Positions 1 to 10,274 of a stretch of DNA of 64,000 nt are shown one piece after another (within the stretch, counting starts at the first letter, position 1; every line of letters starts with the position of its first letter). The notes beneath the pieces are model-generated. The model had not been told where the DNA came from, searched no databases, and was given only the letters and a program-made list of their open reading frames with translations. The stretch spans positions 922,501-986,500 of the forward strand of contig WPIO01000024.1 of NCBI GenBank assembly GCA_009760855.2, given 5' to 3'. This DNA comes from Cristatella mucedo (taxonomy: Eukaryota; Bryozoa; Phylactolaemata; Cristatellidae). Both the position numbers and the translations under genes were made by a program.

Positions 1-1672
1 GAGGCGGCTGACACGAACGCAGCAGTTCAGCTCGGTGCTGAAGACTTTGGTCACGTGAGGGGCTTAGTGAGGCTCAGGCGGCGAGATCTCTGCCGACGAT
101 GCCGACGCCGATGCCCAGGTGATGGTCACCTGGCCATTGTCAGCATTTACTGAGTCGTGAAAAATCTCGAGATCAGTAGGTCTTGAAAGGAGACATCTGG
201 GTCGTACCAGGTCGTACTTAGCAGCCCAGGCGATTCATCATTGTCGCACGGCGCCGACACATTCGAGGTCATCCGAGATTAAGAACAGAAGTTGTAGCAC
301 ACTGTATTGCAAGATCCAGTGCGTCCAATTGACCACTATCGACTCTCGCTGTGTTCTGGGCAAGCCCTGGGGGGGGGCATGCCACACTGTCACGTGACAG
401 ACTTGAGAAATATGAAGCTGGCAGCCTGAGGCTTCTCTTTCGCTCGGTCCTACCTTTGCATGTCGAGACTTAAAGAGAAGTGTGTGCACAGTTTTTACCG
501 GATGGTTTGTGGCCTCAACTCGGTGCTCATAAGTGGCCACTGTTACGAGCCCGCTGTAGCAGTTTCTGCACCTATGTCCTAAATGCCGTAAGCATAGAGC
601 TCGTCAAAGCGCTAATCCTTGCCGGCGATTGATAAAAAGCAGCGACGCTGCTGCCTAGCAACAGACTTAGGTGCTGAACTTAAGGGAACATTGCCGTAAC
701 GAATAGTGTCCATTCCATAAGTAGGCAAGTCCGTTGCCATAGCGTGTTTAAGTCTATTCGACAGCAGTGAATGGTTACAGGTGAAGGCCCAGGATCAGCC
801 ACAGCGTACAAATCTCACGGTGACGAGAAAATCTCTCGACTGCGCGTGTCTCGAGTTGCAGAGTACACCTCCTGCCTTTTATATGACTTAGGCTTTTAAA
901 CCGCCTAGCCTTGGATTTTTACTTGGCCATTTCCTAATCGCTATAATTCAGGGACGGGGCGTAACATTACGGCAACCTTAGTCAGACTGATCTAGACACG
1001 CCGCCCTTTCACTTCTAAGTTAAATTTTAATTCTCAAAACTAAAACTAAAAAAAAAGTTATTCGAAGCAAGTACTTCTTATTCTCTGCGAATATCATCCT
1101 TGCGGTTGCAGTCGGTCGGGGCAGTACGCTTCTGCCATTTTCAGCCGCATCATCATCTGCATCTGTAGACCCCTTCGTAGTACCGTCTGCATTGCTGCGA
1201 ACGCGCGCATGTACCCGAAAGAAAAGCGTTCGCCGCTGTCGCTCCCGGATCTTCTTCTGTAAACAGATTTTTATTACATACACCGGTATTATATACACGT
1301 GGCATAGGAAAGCACTTTCTCCTTAGAGATCGTGTGAGATCTTACGAGCGAAGCTCTTTTGCACGAGCCTTCTAGAGTTTTCTAGAATGACAAGTGAGCT
1401 GCTTGTCACCTGCAGTCAACCAAGTACCGCTGCACTCAAGGTAGACTGGGCCTTCGGACTGGGCGTGCTCGCTGCGATCGAATGCATTTCTAAAAATATA
1501 CAAACTTTTGTGGTTGATACAGTTGAGCTGCCGATTTCTTTGTATTTACCTCGGGCTCGGGCTTCTCTTTTTCTTGTAAAGTAAAGAAGTCCACGCGTTC
1601 GACTAGGATAAATAAAGTGTCGCTACGGCTTTCATTCTTACCAATGTTCAAGAAAGAAAGAAATAGTAGCTG
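1..1672. other. No gene recognised
   Basis: No conserved protein, RNA gene or repeat identified. The ORFs are short and lack recognisable motifs. Confidence 0.5.
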
Positions 1673-1834
1673 GTTTAAAAGCCTCTTTTGTATAGCGACA
1701 GAGGAGCCTTTACGGCTATCACCACCGCTTGCAGCGGCGATAAAGAAAATCACCCACCGCAGGATTCGAACCCGCGATCACGGGATCAATGTCATGAAAA
1801 GCAACTGCCTTACCTAGTGAGCCACCGCGGCTCA
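1673..1834 (-). mobile_element. SINE-1 copy (tRNA-derived)
   Basis: On the minus strand: a tRNA-like head with an A-box-like segment (gtggctcactaggtaag) and an intact B box (gggttcgaatcctg). The family body (caagcggtggtgatagccgt) follows, then the 3' end cgctatacaaaagaggct. Five other copies in the window share the order. Confidence 0.85.
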
Positions 1835-2302
1835 ATCGGCAACATGCTCACGTTTGATTAAGCGAAATGGACTAGTCCATCCCAAATAATCTAAAGAAAG
1901 ACACAGCAACTAGTTGGGCTTGCTCTGAGAACAGCCGGCACGCAGTGCTATTCGTTCACTTCCGACCCACTTTCCACTAGAACGTGGTTCACTGCTTGTA
2001 GCACAGAATGCCTGCAGAAAAGCTTCGGCAAAGTGGACATGTCCGCGAAGCTGTGTTTTAGTCTACCAGCAGCCAGCAAAAATCAGGGCCGCACTAAAAG
2101 CGGTGGGTTTTCTATCCCTCCTTAGTCACCAGTATGATATCATCAGATCCTTATCTAAGCCTTAGTCATGAATCGTAATTGAAAGACTCGGAAACAAAAG
2201 TCAACATCAAAGCAGGGTTTCCAAGATGAGAATGTCAGGCATCGGTCACATCACGAACCCGACCAGCATTCCCAAGTGATCTAAACATTACTCGTTAATA
2301 TT

Positions 2303-3975
2303 GATAATAATAATCCATTTGTTATGGCACCTTCGGAGAACTCAATCTCTTTCTAGGCACTTTACATTTGCTGAAAAGGGAAGCGTGATGAAACGAGTAG
2401 CGGTAGCGGTAGCTCAATGAACAACCAGCGAAATATGGTTAGAGGTGACATGCACAGAGTCGGCATGCAGATATGATTAGTGAAAGTATGCAGTGTGTCA
2501 GCACGCGTAAGTACACAAAGCGAGAACAATATGGACCACGATGATGCCATAAATGATGCGGGATTTTAGTTTCGTTTTAAAATGGGGTAAAATCGAGTGA
2601 TGTCGTGACGCAATCGGAAGTGAGTTAGAGGCTTTGAGAGCATACAAATTACAGGCACGTTCTCCCAAGGATTTGATGTTTGTACGAGGTATAGGTAAAC
2701 GTTTAGTTTCCATAAAACGGTTGCTACCATGCTTAGCCTGTTGGGGAGTAAATCTGATAGGTAGGCTGGACCCAAAGAATGAAGAGACCTAAACATGAGT
2801 GACAAAACCTTGAAATCAATGCGTTGCTTGACTGTGATCCAGTGCAGATCAGCGAGAAGTGGTTGAGCTGTAGCAACTGTGAAATTCATGACAGACAGGC
2901 CCTAGCTGTAGAGTTTTGCACCAGCTGTAGCGATTGACTGCACTTGCCGGTAGGCCAGCAAACAGTGAGTTACAGAACTCGAGACGGCTTGTCGCAAATG
3001 CACGGATCAATTTAGATATGGTATCGTTATCTAAACAAGCCCGAATTTTAGCATAGTTATATAGCTGAAAGTAGGCAGGCGACTTTGGAGCTGATATGGT
3101 CGTCTAATGAAAGGTCACTTTGGAACAAGCTAGTAGAGCCGATTGTGAGCGTTTACTTTTCCAATTACTGAATCACTCTTGGTTTGCCAGTAACTAGTAA
3201 GTTGGTTTTATCCTTGTTTAATTTTGGAAAGTTTTCTGGCATTTACGAGAGGATGTCATCAATAAATGTAGCAAAGAAGTTGAGAGAATTCGACGTGCTG
3301 GAGGGCTGAGAGGGATCTAAGCTAAGGTACAAATGATTGTCATCTGCATAAAAGTGAAAGCCAATGTTATCCCTGATAATCAGGCAATCACATCGGCTAG
3401 ATGGAGAGTGTACACATTGAAAAGAACTGGACCAAACACAGAGCAACCCCTAAGGCACCCCATACTTCAGAGGTTCCTCGGATGACCTTTGTCCATTCAA
3501 TCAATACTCTGAAGTATCTCATTGAGATAAGACCTGAACCATTACAGTGCAATACCAGTGATGCACAGGCGAGATGAGAGGCACTCAAAAATGACTTTGT
3601 GATTGGTAATATCAAATGCTGCCGAAAGATCGAGCAAAACATACAGAGATGTTCTACTTAAGTCTGCATTCCTAAGTAGGCCGGTGTACACCCGAAGCAA
3701 TGCCGACTCTGTTGAGTGATTAGCTCTAAAAACAGATTGAAACTTACTAACAAGGTTTAAAGTTTCAAAATGTGTGTTCAGCTGGTTTTCGATGACTTTT
3801 TCCAGTGTCTTTCATAGGAATGGTAGAAGGGAGACTGGGAAAAGTTGCCCAATTTCTTTTGGTCTAGTGTTGCTTTCTTGAGTAATGGCCTGACTACTGC
3901 CTTTTTTAAAGGTGCCGGGACATGACCTGACGCTAATGACATATTTATGATGTTAGTAATCTGAATAATTTAGTA
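2303..3975 (-). mobile_element. LINE-A fragment, 3' half of RT to tail
   Basis: Minus strand, from an (ATT)n-type tail through the 3' UTR to RT. Readable blocks include GFHFYADD (catalytic YADD), [19 protein letters not shown] and FDITNHK in several shifted frames. Many stops and frameshifts make it a dead copy. The 5' end abuts an inverted LINE-A piece. Confidence 0.85.
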
Positions 3976-3989
3976 ATCTGAACGATGTT

Positions 3990-5275
3990 AGTAATCTGAG
4001 TGATGCTGATTTCTCCGATCTCATTTCGATTCTGTGTGCAAGAAATCGATCCTTCCTCGTTATGGGTGATTTCAACATTCACTTTGATAACTTATCTGGC
4101 GCCTTCAGCACTGATTATAGAGCATTGACTGACTCATTGTCTCTTGTGGCTCATGTGCATGGCCCTACTCACATTAAGGGCCACACACTCGACCAAATCT
4201 TCTCACACAACTGCCCTTTGTCACTACCAATTATTACCAAATCCTGCTTATCTGACCACATGCAGATCTCATCCAGTCTACAATGTGTGCCCTCCTCCTC
4301 CTCCTCCTCCTCATCCTCTTCCTCCTCCTCCTCCTCCTCCTCCTCCTCCTCATCCTCTTCCTCCTCCTCCTCCTCCTCCTCCTCCTCCTCCTCCTCCTCC
4401 TCCTCCTCCTCCTCTCCTCCTCCTCCTCTCCTCCTCCTCCTCCTCCTCCTCCTCCTCCTCCTCCTCCTCCTCCTCCTCCTCCTCCTCCTCCTCCTCCTCC
4501 TCCTCCTCCTCCTCCTCATCCTCCTCCTCCTCCTCCTCTTCTAAAATCACCTGGGAATCGCGAAGCCTCCAGACCCTTGACATCGATGCTGTCCGTGCGA
4601 GAATATCTGCCTCACCTCTGCTGCTCAGTCCTCCTTCTGACCTGTTATCATTGGCAGATTGCTACAGCACGACACTAGCTGACATGCTCGACGAGTTTGC
4701 ACCTCCGAATAGCCCCACTGTGCGCACTCGCCCAAACGGCCTATGGTTTACCACAGACATTAAACTAGCTAGGTCTACTATGCGAAAATTTGAAAAAGCA
4801 TACAAAAGATCATGACTGACTGTCCATCAACAGGCATACGAGGACTACTGTAGATCGTACCAATCAATTCTAGCAAAGGCCAGGTGTAGCTTCTATAAAA
4901 GAAAATTGTGGAATCACAGATGCACAGTTAAAAGATGCTGATGTCGACGACCAACCATCTCCTCAACCGCTCCCAGGTTAGCTCCTTAATGAATAATCCC
5001 TGTGATGATCTAGCTGATCGCTTCTCTAGCTCCTTTGTTCAGAAGATAGACAAGATCAGAAAGTCCATCCTTACGATTAAAGCTTCGTCCTGGAATCCTG
5101 TCTCTCAATTCCTTGCAGCACCTCAATGTCTATATTAAAGGAGGTCACAAGCGATTTCGTCCTGAAGTTCATATTCAAATCAACGAAGACAGCTAGTCCT
5201 TTGGACCCTATTCTCACTGTCCTGATTATACGATGCATTGATCTGTTGCTGCCATGCATTACTACTGCTACTACT
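3990..5275 (+). mobile_element. LINE-A fragment, endonuclease C-terminus to start of RT
   Basis: Encodes MGDFNIHFDN and HTLDQIFSHN with SDH, the end of an APE-type endonuclease. A (TCC)n expansion follows, then the endonuclease-RT linker (PNGLWFTTDIKLARSTMRKFEKAYK). It ends at the RT N-terminus (SPLDPILTVLIIRC), where a minus-strand LINE-A tail begins. It is broken by stops. Confidence 0.85.
4291..4542. repeat. (TCC)n microsatellite inside LINE-A coding sequence
   Basis: About 250 bp of near-pure TCC with a few interruptions (tcatcc, ctcttcc, tctcc). It translates as poly-Ser, poly-Pro or poly-Leu depending on frame. It lies between the endonuclease SDH motif and the RT linker. Confidence 0.95.
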
Positions 5276-6290
5276 ACTACTAATAATAATAATAATAATA
5301 ACACACGTGATAAAGCGCCCTCGGAGAGCTCAATCTCTTTCTAGGCGCTTTACATTTGCTGCAAAGGAAGCAAAATCAAATGGTTAGTGGTAGCATGCTT
5401 GATAAAAAGCAAGAATAACATGGTTAATGGTGACGAACACAGCATCAGCATGCAAGTGTGATTAGTGGCAGCATGCACAGTTTAAGCACGCATAAGCACA
5501 TAAAGTACAAATCACCTGGACCCTTGGCTTTTTAGATTCTGAGCTCATTTGCATTAATTAGCAAGTCGGTTACGTAGTCATTATATTTCAAGAAGTTTCT
5601 TGCCATTCAACTTCCAACCAACCAGCCGTCAAAGCAGAGAGGTACCTGCGAGATTGGGGTTGCTTGAAAGTCGGGAAAGGATCAAATTGTATGCACAGCT
5701 GCACAGCATATGCTTGCAAATGAAAGCTTAGATTGTGCCTAGAGATTACATCGGCAAGTTTGAAAGTATAAACCTGTGACAACGATTGGATCTAAAACTC
5801 TTTCCTTGGATGCGCCATACGTCAAAGGCTCACTGGATGAATGTTTTTCATCGACATCTACCTATCTACCCTGTGAATTCTCCGACTGAGAAAAACCTAG
5901 GCCATTGTAACAAAGTGCCTATGGAAGATGGGCAGGACGACAATCGCTCAAGAAGGATTTTTATATCACTAGTATCAAAAGCTATCAAGAGATCCAGCAG
6001 AGCCAAATATTCGTTAATTTAGCAGCCTCGTTGTGTATAGCGACGGAAGAGCCTTAAAGGCTGTCGCCACCGCTTGCAGTGCAGTGGCAATAAAGGATCA
6101 CCTACTGCAAGATTCGAACCCGCGACCTCGTGACCGAGGTCGTGAAGAGCAACCACCTAACTTGGTGTATCGTCATGGCTCACCGACGTAGATAGGCTTA
6201 CCTACGTCAGCATTCCTGAGTAGGTCTTCACACATTCGGAGCACTGCTGACTCGGAGGAGTGATCTGCTCAAAAACACGTTATATATATA
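5276..6290 (-). mobile_element. LINE-A fragment with nested SINE
   Basis: Minus strand: (ATT)n tail and 3' UTR, then an internally deleted RT (YTFKLADVISRHNLSFH at 5588-5782), RT core traces, and a nested SINE-1 at 6018-6183. Degenerate copy. Confidence 0.75.
6018..6183 (-). mobile_element. SINE-1 copy nested in LINE-A
   Basis: Same order as the other SINE-1 copies: B box (gggttcgaatcttg on the minus strand), then the agcggtggcgacagcc body, then the end agaggct-like gaggctgctaaat. LINE-A sequence resumes on both sides. Confidence 0.8.
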
Positions 6291-6319
6291 TGAGCTGTAG
6301 CCACGACTCAACCATTCCC

Positions 6320-6405
6320 TTTGCAGCAAATTTAAAGCACCTAGAAAGAGATTGAGCTCTCTGAGGGCACTTTATCAAGTACATTATTATTATTATCATT
6401 ATTAC
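6320..6405 (+). mobile_element. LINE-A 3' tail only
   Basis: Contains only the last ~85 bp: gcaaatttaaagcacctag, agagattgagctctctgagg, then (ATT)n. This is a solo 3' tail from extreme 5' truncation. Confidence 0.8.
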
Positions 6406-7960
6406 TCACACAAAGTAGACTCAGAGCATCTGTAAGTGGAATTCACCCTTACGCCACTAATGGCGCATGTTCCTTTACATATACACGCTATCCGAAGAGC
6501 CTTCATTGCTTCATTGCTTATCTTTCTTTTCTTTTTCCTCTTCCCACATTACGATTTATTCTACTGCGATGGCTACAGCAGCGAACCCTTTTCTGTCGTT
6601 AATGACGTCACAGCATCCACGGGAATTCCCTCGTCTTACTCTGCCTCCCGTATTTGAGCAGGTGGTAAAGGTGGTGCTAAGTTGGCCATCAATTCTCAAT
6701 GCATTGGCAGTGCAAACGCCTTTACTAGAACGAAATTCGGCATCGTTCAGGAGAAAGTTCGACGATTTGAACGCAGCTTAATTAGGCATTGTAGTGGGTT
6801 CCGGAATTTCTAATCTGGCCCTGTCTAATTTCTATGCATTCTCGTTGTTTCAAAAATTGCACCATTCACGGAAGACACCGCAACACAAGTCGTTCACGCC
6901 GTTCAACGTCTGGCTTTGAAGAATTTGTTATTAACTAATAGAATGAAGTAGCAACATCAGTACGGCATCCTTCTCCAGCAGGAACTATTGGGGCAACCTC
7001 CGGATTCCCGGAATAGGAATACCTACGCCGCAGTTTCCGACGGGCAGACGGCGTTCGACAAAGCAAAGCTTCGCAGCACGCTCCGTCGAGCGTGCTGCGA
7101 GCGATTCAGTCTGCCAGATACGCCCCGTTCTCCTGAGATCTGCTTGCCGAACGCACCGGAAGCGACGACGAGCGACCATAAAGCGGTTTATTTGTAGCCC
7201 CCGGCGAGCAGCGACAGCGCTGTCCCGCATTTCTTTGTCTAGCTCTCCATCGCCATTTTACTAAGGAGCGTCTGAGCCGCCGTCGAAATGCTCCAACACC
7301 CTGACGTCTACACCGACTCCATCTGCGCCGCTGTCATTGTCTAGTCTCGCCTTCAGCGCACACTCGCTAGATAGAGGATGTGCATAGCTGCGTTACAAGC
7401 GTGCGGCGTCCACGTCTGGACAGGACTCGGCCACAAGCGCTTGCATCGATGCATCGTCTGACGCCGACGCGCGACGATTACTAGTGACGACCGGATCTTG
7501 TAGCGCGGCTTGAGAGACTTATAGGTGGAGCACTCAGTACACGCAGGGATTTCGACAGTAGCAGGACCAGCAGCGACGTACAATGCTCACACCTTAGCAT
7601 TACGATTCCGTATCCTCAATGCACAGAAGTCTATTTTTGACAGCGCCGGAGCATTACGGGCACTAAGCAGCGGCGACATGACCTGCACCAACGGCTCCGC
7701 GGCCTAGCGCTCAGAGAAACTAAAGGAAATGTCCACTGGGCCCTTTCGATGAAATACCCACTCGGCCCACTGAGGAAACGAACTGGCTGCCCCCTCTCAT
7801 AACGCAGGCTTTTATGCGGCATCGGCCATAGATTATCGCAGTCATTTCTTAGCCATTACAATTCACGAGCCGCGAATAACTATCATTAGTCACAATCTGG
7901 CTGATTTATTTCGTGGCCGTTTTAACTGCTTCTCGTCACTGGCAGTGTGTTCATCTTGAA
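6406..7960. other. No gene recognised
   Basis: No recognisable domain in any frame. About 7000-7700 is relatively CpG-rich and could be regulatory DNA, but no motif supports a specific call. Confidence 0.4.
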
Positions 7961-7961
7961 T

Positions 7962-8748
7962 AGTGCTTCATTCAGAAGACTGCCTCTACAGCTAGCCATC
8001 ACATCCGATCCCTATCCAAGACTGGGAGCTGTCTCCCACAGTGGCTTGTAAACAATTTAACTTAGTTCTATCTCGGCTTGATTATTGTAATTCCCTTTTG
8101 GCTGGGCTGCCAAAGAAAGCTAGTATATATTATTACAGATATGCCACTACAGCGGAAAATGAATATGGCTGCAATGCTAGTCTTCAAGTCCCGGCGGTTT
8201 GAGCACGTGTCTCCTTTGCTAAAAGAGCTAGGATGGTTGCCGGTTGAGCAAAGGATGCAGAGCAAAGTTCTTACGCTGACCCACAAGGCCCGCCACGGCT
8301 TGGCTCCTTCGTACCTTGCTGAACTGCTGCATCAGTTTCAGCCTGTTCGAGCCCTCAGGTTCTGTGTGGACAATAAATTAGCTGTTCCATTCCTCCGCTT
8401 AAAGACAGTTGGCGACAGAAGCTTTAGCTCTGCAGGTCCTAGACTGTGGAACTCGCTTCCACAATTCTTACGCAACGACAACTACTCTTCTACTGCCGAC
8501 TATGGCACATCCTTTTTAGTGGTCTTGAGCTGCTACTTCCATGCTACTCACTACCTCAACTGCTCTCCTGACTCTGCTATGCTTCCCACTTTCTCTTTGT
8601 TGCGTGAGACGAAGTCTGTTGGCTACCGAATGCGTAGCGAAAGCCGCTTAGGCTGTGAGTGCGCTATACAAAACTCTCCTGCGTAGCACCCACATGGTCT
8701 TTATGACTTTGTGGAGTTACAGACGGAGATACATTACATTACATTTGA
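7962..8748 (+). mobile_element. LINE-B fragment, RT C-terminus and 3' tail
   Basis: Encodes WLPVEQRMQSKVLTLTHKA, LAPSYLAELLHQFQPVRALR and PRLWNSLPQFLRNDNYS, the typical C-terminus of CR1/L2-like ORF2. It ends in a 3' UTR and an (ACATT)n tail. The RT is truncated; the sequence upstream of 7962 is unrelated. Confidence 0.85.
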
Positions 8749-9123
8749 AAACTTCAGCTTTCGCGCAGGATAGACGCGCGTTTTTGCATCTTCGCTTATT
8801 TGGGAACCGGGTCGTTCTGGCGCGATGCTCAGGTAATTCATTTATTAAGTGCGAGTCTGCGAATATCTGCCTAAGCGCAGCTTTTCCAATTGTTTCTTTC
8901 AGACGACGCTTGAAACCTTAGAATAGTGCTCAGGTAGGGGGTCGGTGGAAACGAATGGGCCGCCCACATCCGCCGCGGATGTTGAGACTCTAAACACTTC
9001 CGTCGCGTAATTCTCTACAGCCATCCCATTTTCATCCTTAGTAGAGCTATTCAGCGTGGTCCTGCTATTCAGCGTGGTCCTGGATTGCAGCACGACGGTA
9101 GAGGTTTCTAACCGGACACCGAA

Positions 9124-10274
9124 ATGCTGTTTTTTGGTGCTCTTCAGAGCATGCGTCGTGTGGCCGCGTACAGGGTGACGCTGTCCGAAGCATGTCGTGC
9201 AGGGCAAGGGCGTTGGTACGGCCTGACCCCGGTCAGCTGCATTCGGGCTCGCCGCACCGAAGCTTTACGGGAAAATGCCGTGGGCCCCATGCGGACTTCC
9301 GATTCAGCTTCAGGCGTGCCGAGTCCAGCTGAGACTACGAGTGGAACTGTTAGCAACGCTTCAGATTTAGATATGGTGGCGTCGTCGTACAAGAGCGTAA
9401 CTTTTGAAGGTCAGACTTATCGTACGGCTAGCTTCGGCACGATCAGGCTGGACGGCGATAACGAGGCACTAGAAGTAGCCGAGCTTGCCAAAAGAGGTGG
9501 TAATGCTGAGTCCGGCCAAGCTTCGACAGCCGACAGCGAGACCGCGTCGCTCGGCGAGGCACGAGATGATCGCACAGCGTTAGCCGGCCTGCCTGGAGAT
9601 TTCTTCGGTATAGATGCCTACGTTGAGGCCGCTCGCTCTTCGGCGGCGGCGGCCAAAGCGCCATCAAACGAGCGCTTGCCTACTAGTTACTCGGAAGCCG
9701 CGAACCAGCGGAATCAAGACAAAATTAATGTGCGACACGATGTGCTCGGTAGAAGCAAGGGGAGTTCGTACATAGAAGAGCAGTATTTTCCTGAGCAGCC
9801 TTTAGCCTCGCACGCAAGTTCGCCGCCGTCGGCAGATATTCGTCAGCATTCTGTTGCCGCAGGGCTTCAGCCGAAAGGCACTGATGGACCGGCTGCTTCA
9901 TTTATCGAACAGCAATACTTTGGTGCGGAACCTTTCGAACGTGGACGAACTGATGGGGCTCTGTCGACGTCTTATGCTGGGGCATGCGATGCCAGCGGTT
10001 CAGGCACAGTTCAGCCGCTCGTCAGCAGGGACGGAGCAGAGCAGCTAAATTTCAGCAGTGCTGCTGCATCGGCTTCAGAGCAACGTGCTGCTGCATTCGA
10101 TGTGGTTCTACCAGGCGAATTCGCCAGTCCAACCGCCACCGAAAACCAAGAGAATATTATCGATGGCCTTTACTTTAAAGTCGCTACTACTACTGGCTTG
10201 CCACTTATACCTGAAGCTGTCGACTCGGAGGTCGCTGCTGCTCCAGCTCATTTCGGGTCTGATTTAAAGACTAG
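9124..10274 (+). CDS. RPUSD4: RPUSD4-like exon 1 (presequence and low-complexity N-terminal extension)
   Basis: Encodes residues 1-384 and ends in phase 2 at donor GTTAGT. It opens with a basic, presequence-like stretch. An Ala/Ser/Glu-rich region follows, with three degenerate aromatic motifs: YIEEQYF (residues 216-222), FIEQQYF (260-266) and IIDGLYF (345-351). LPG-D/E-F occurs twice. I recognise no catalytic domain here. The open frame of almost 1.2 kb is far longer than expected by chance, and every later exon continues its frame. Confidence 0.8.

Noticed and set aside
1760-1830. Genuine tRNA genes at the B-box matches (also 6110, 28370, 38410, 40020)
   Set aside because: They share one long SINE body and 3' end, and the cloverleaf is degraded; they are tRNA-derived SINEs.
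4062-4815. Poly-Ser, poly-Pro, poly-Leu and poly-Glu/Arg proteins
   Set aside because: These are frames through the (TCC)n tract inside a dead LINE-A; only the flanking endonuclease/linker residues are meaningful.
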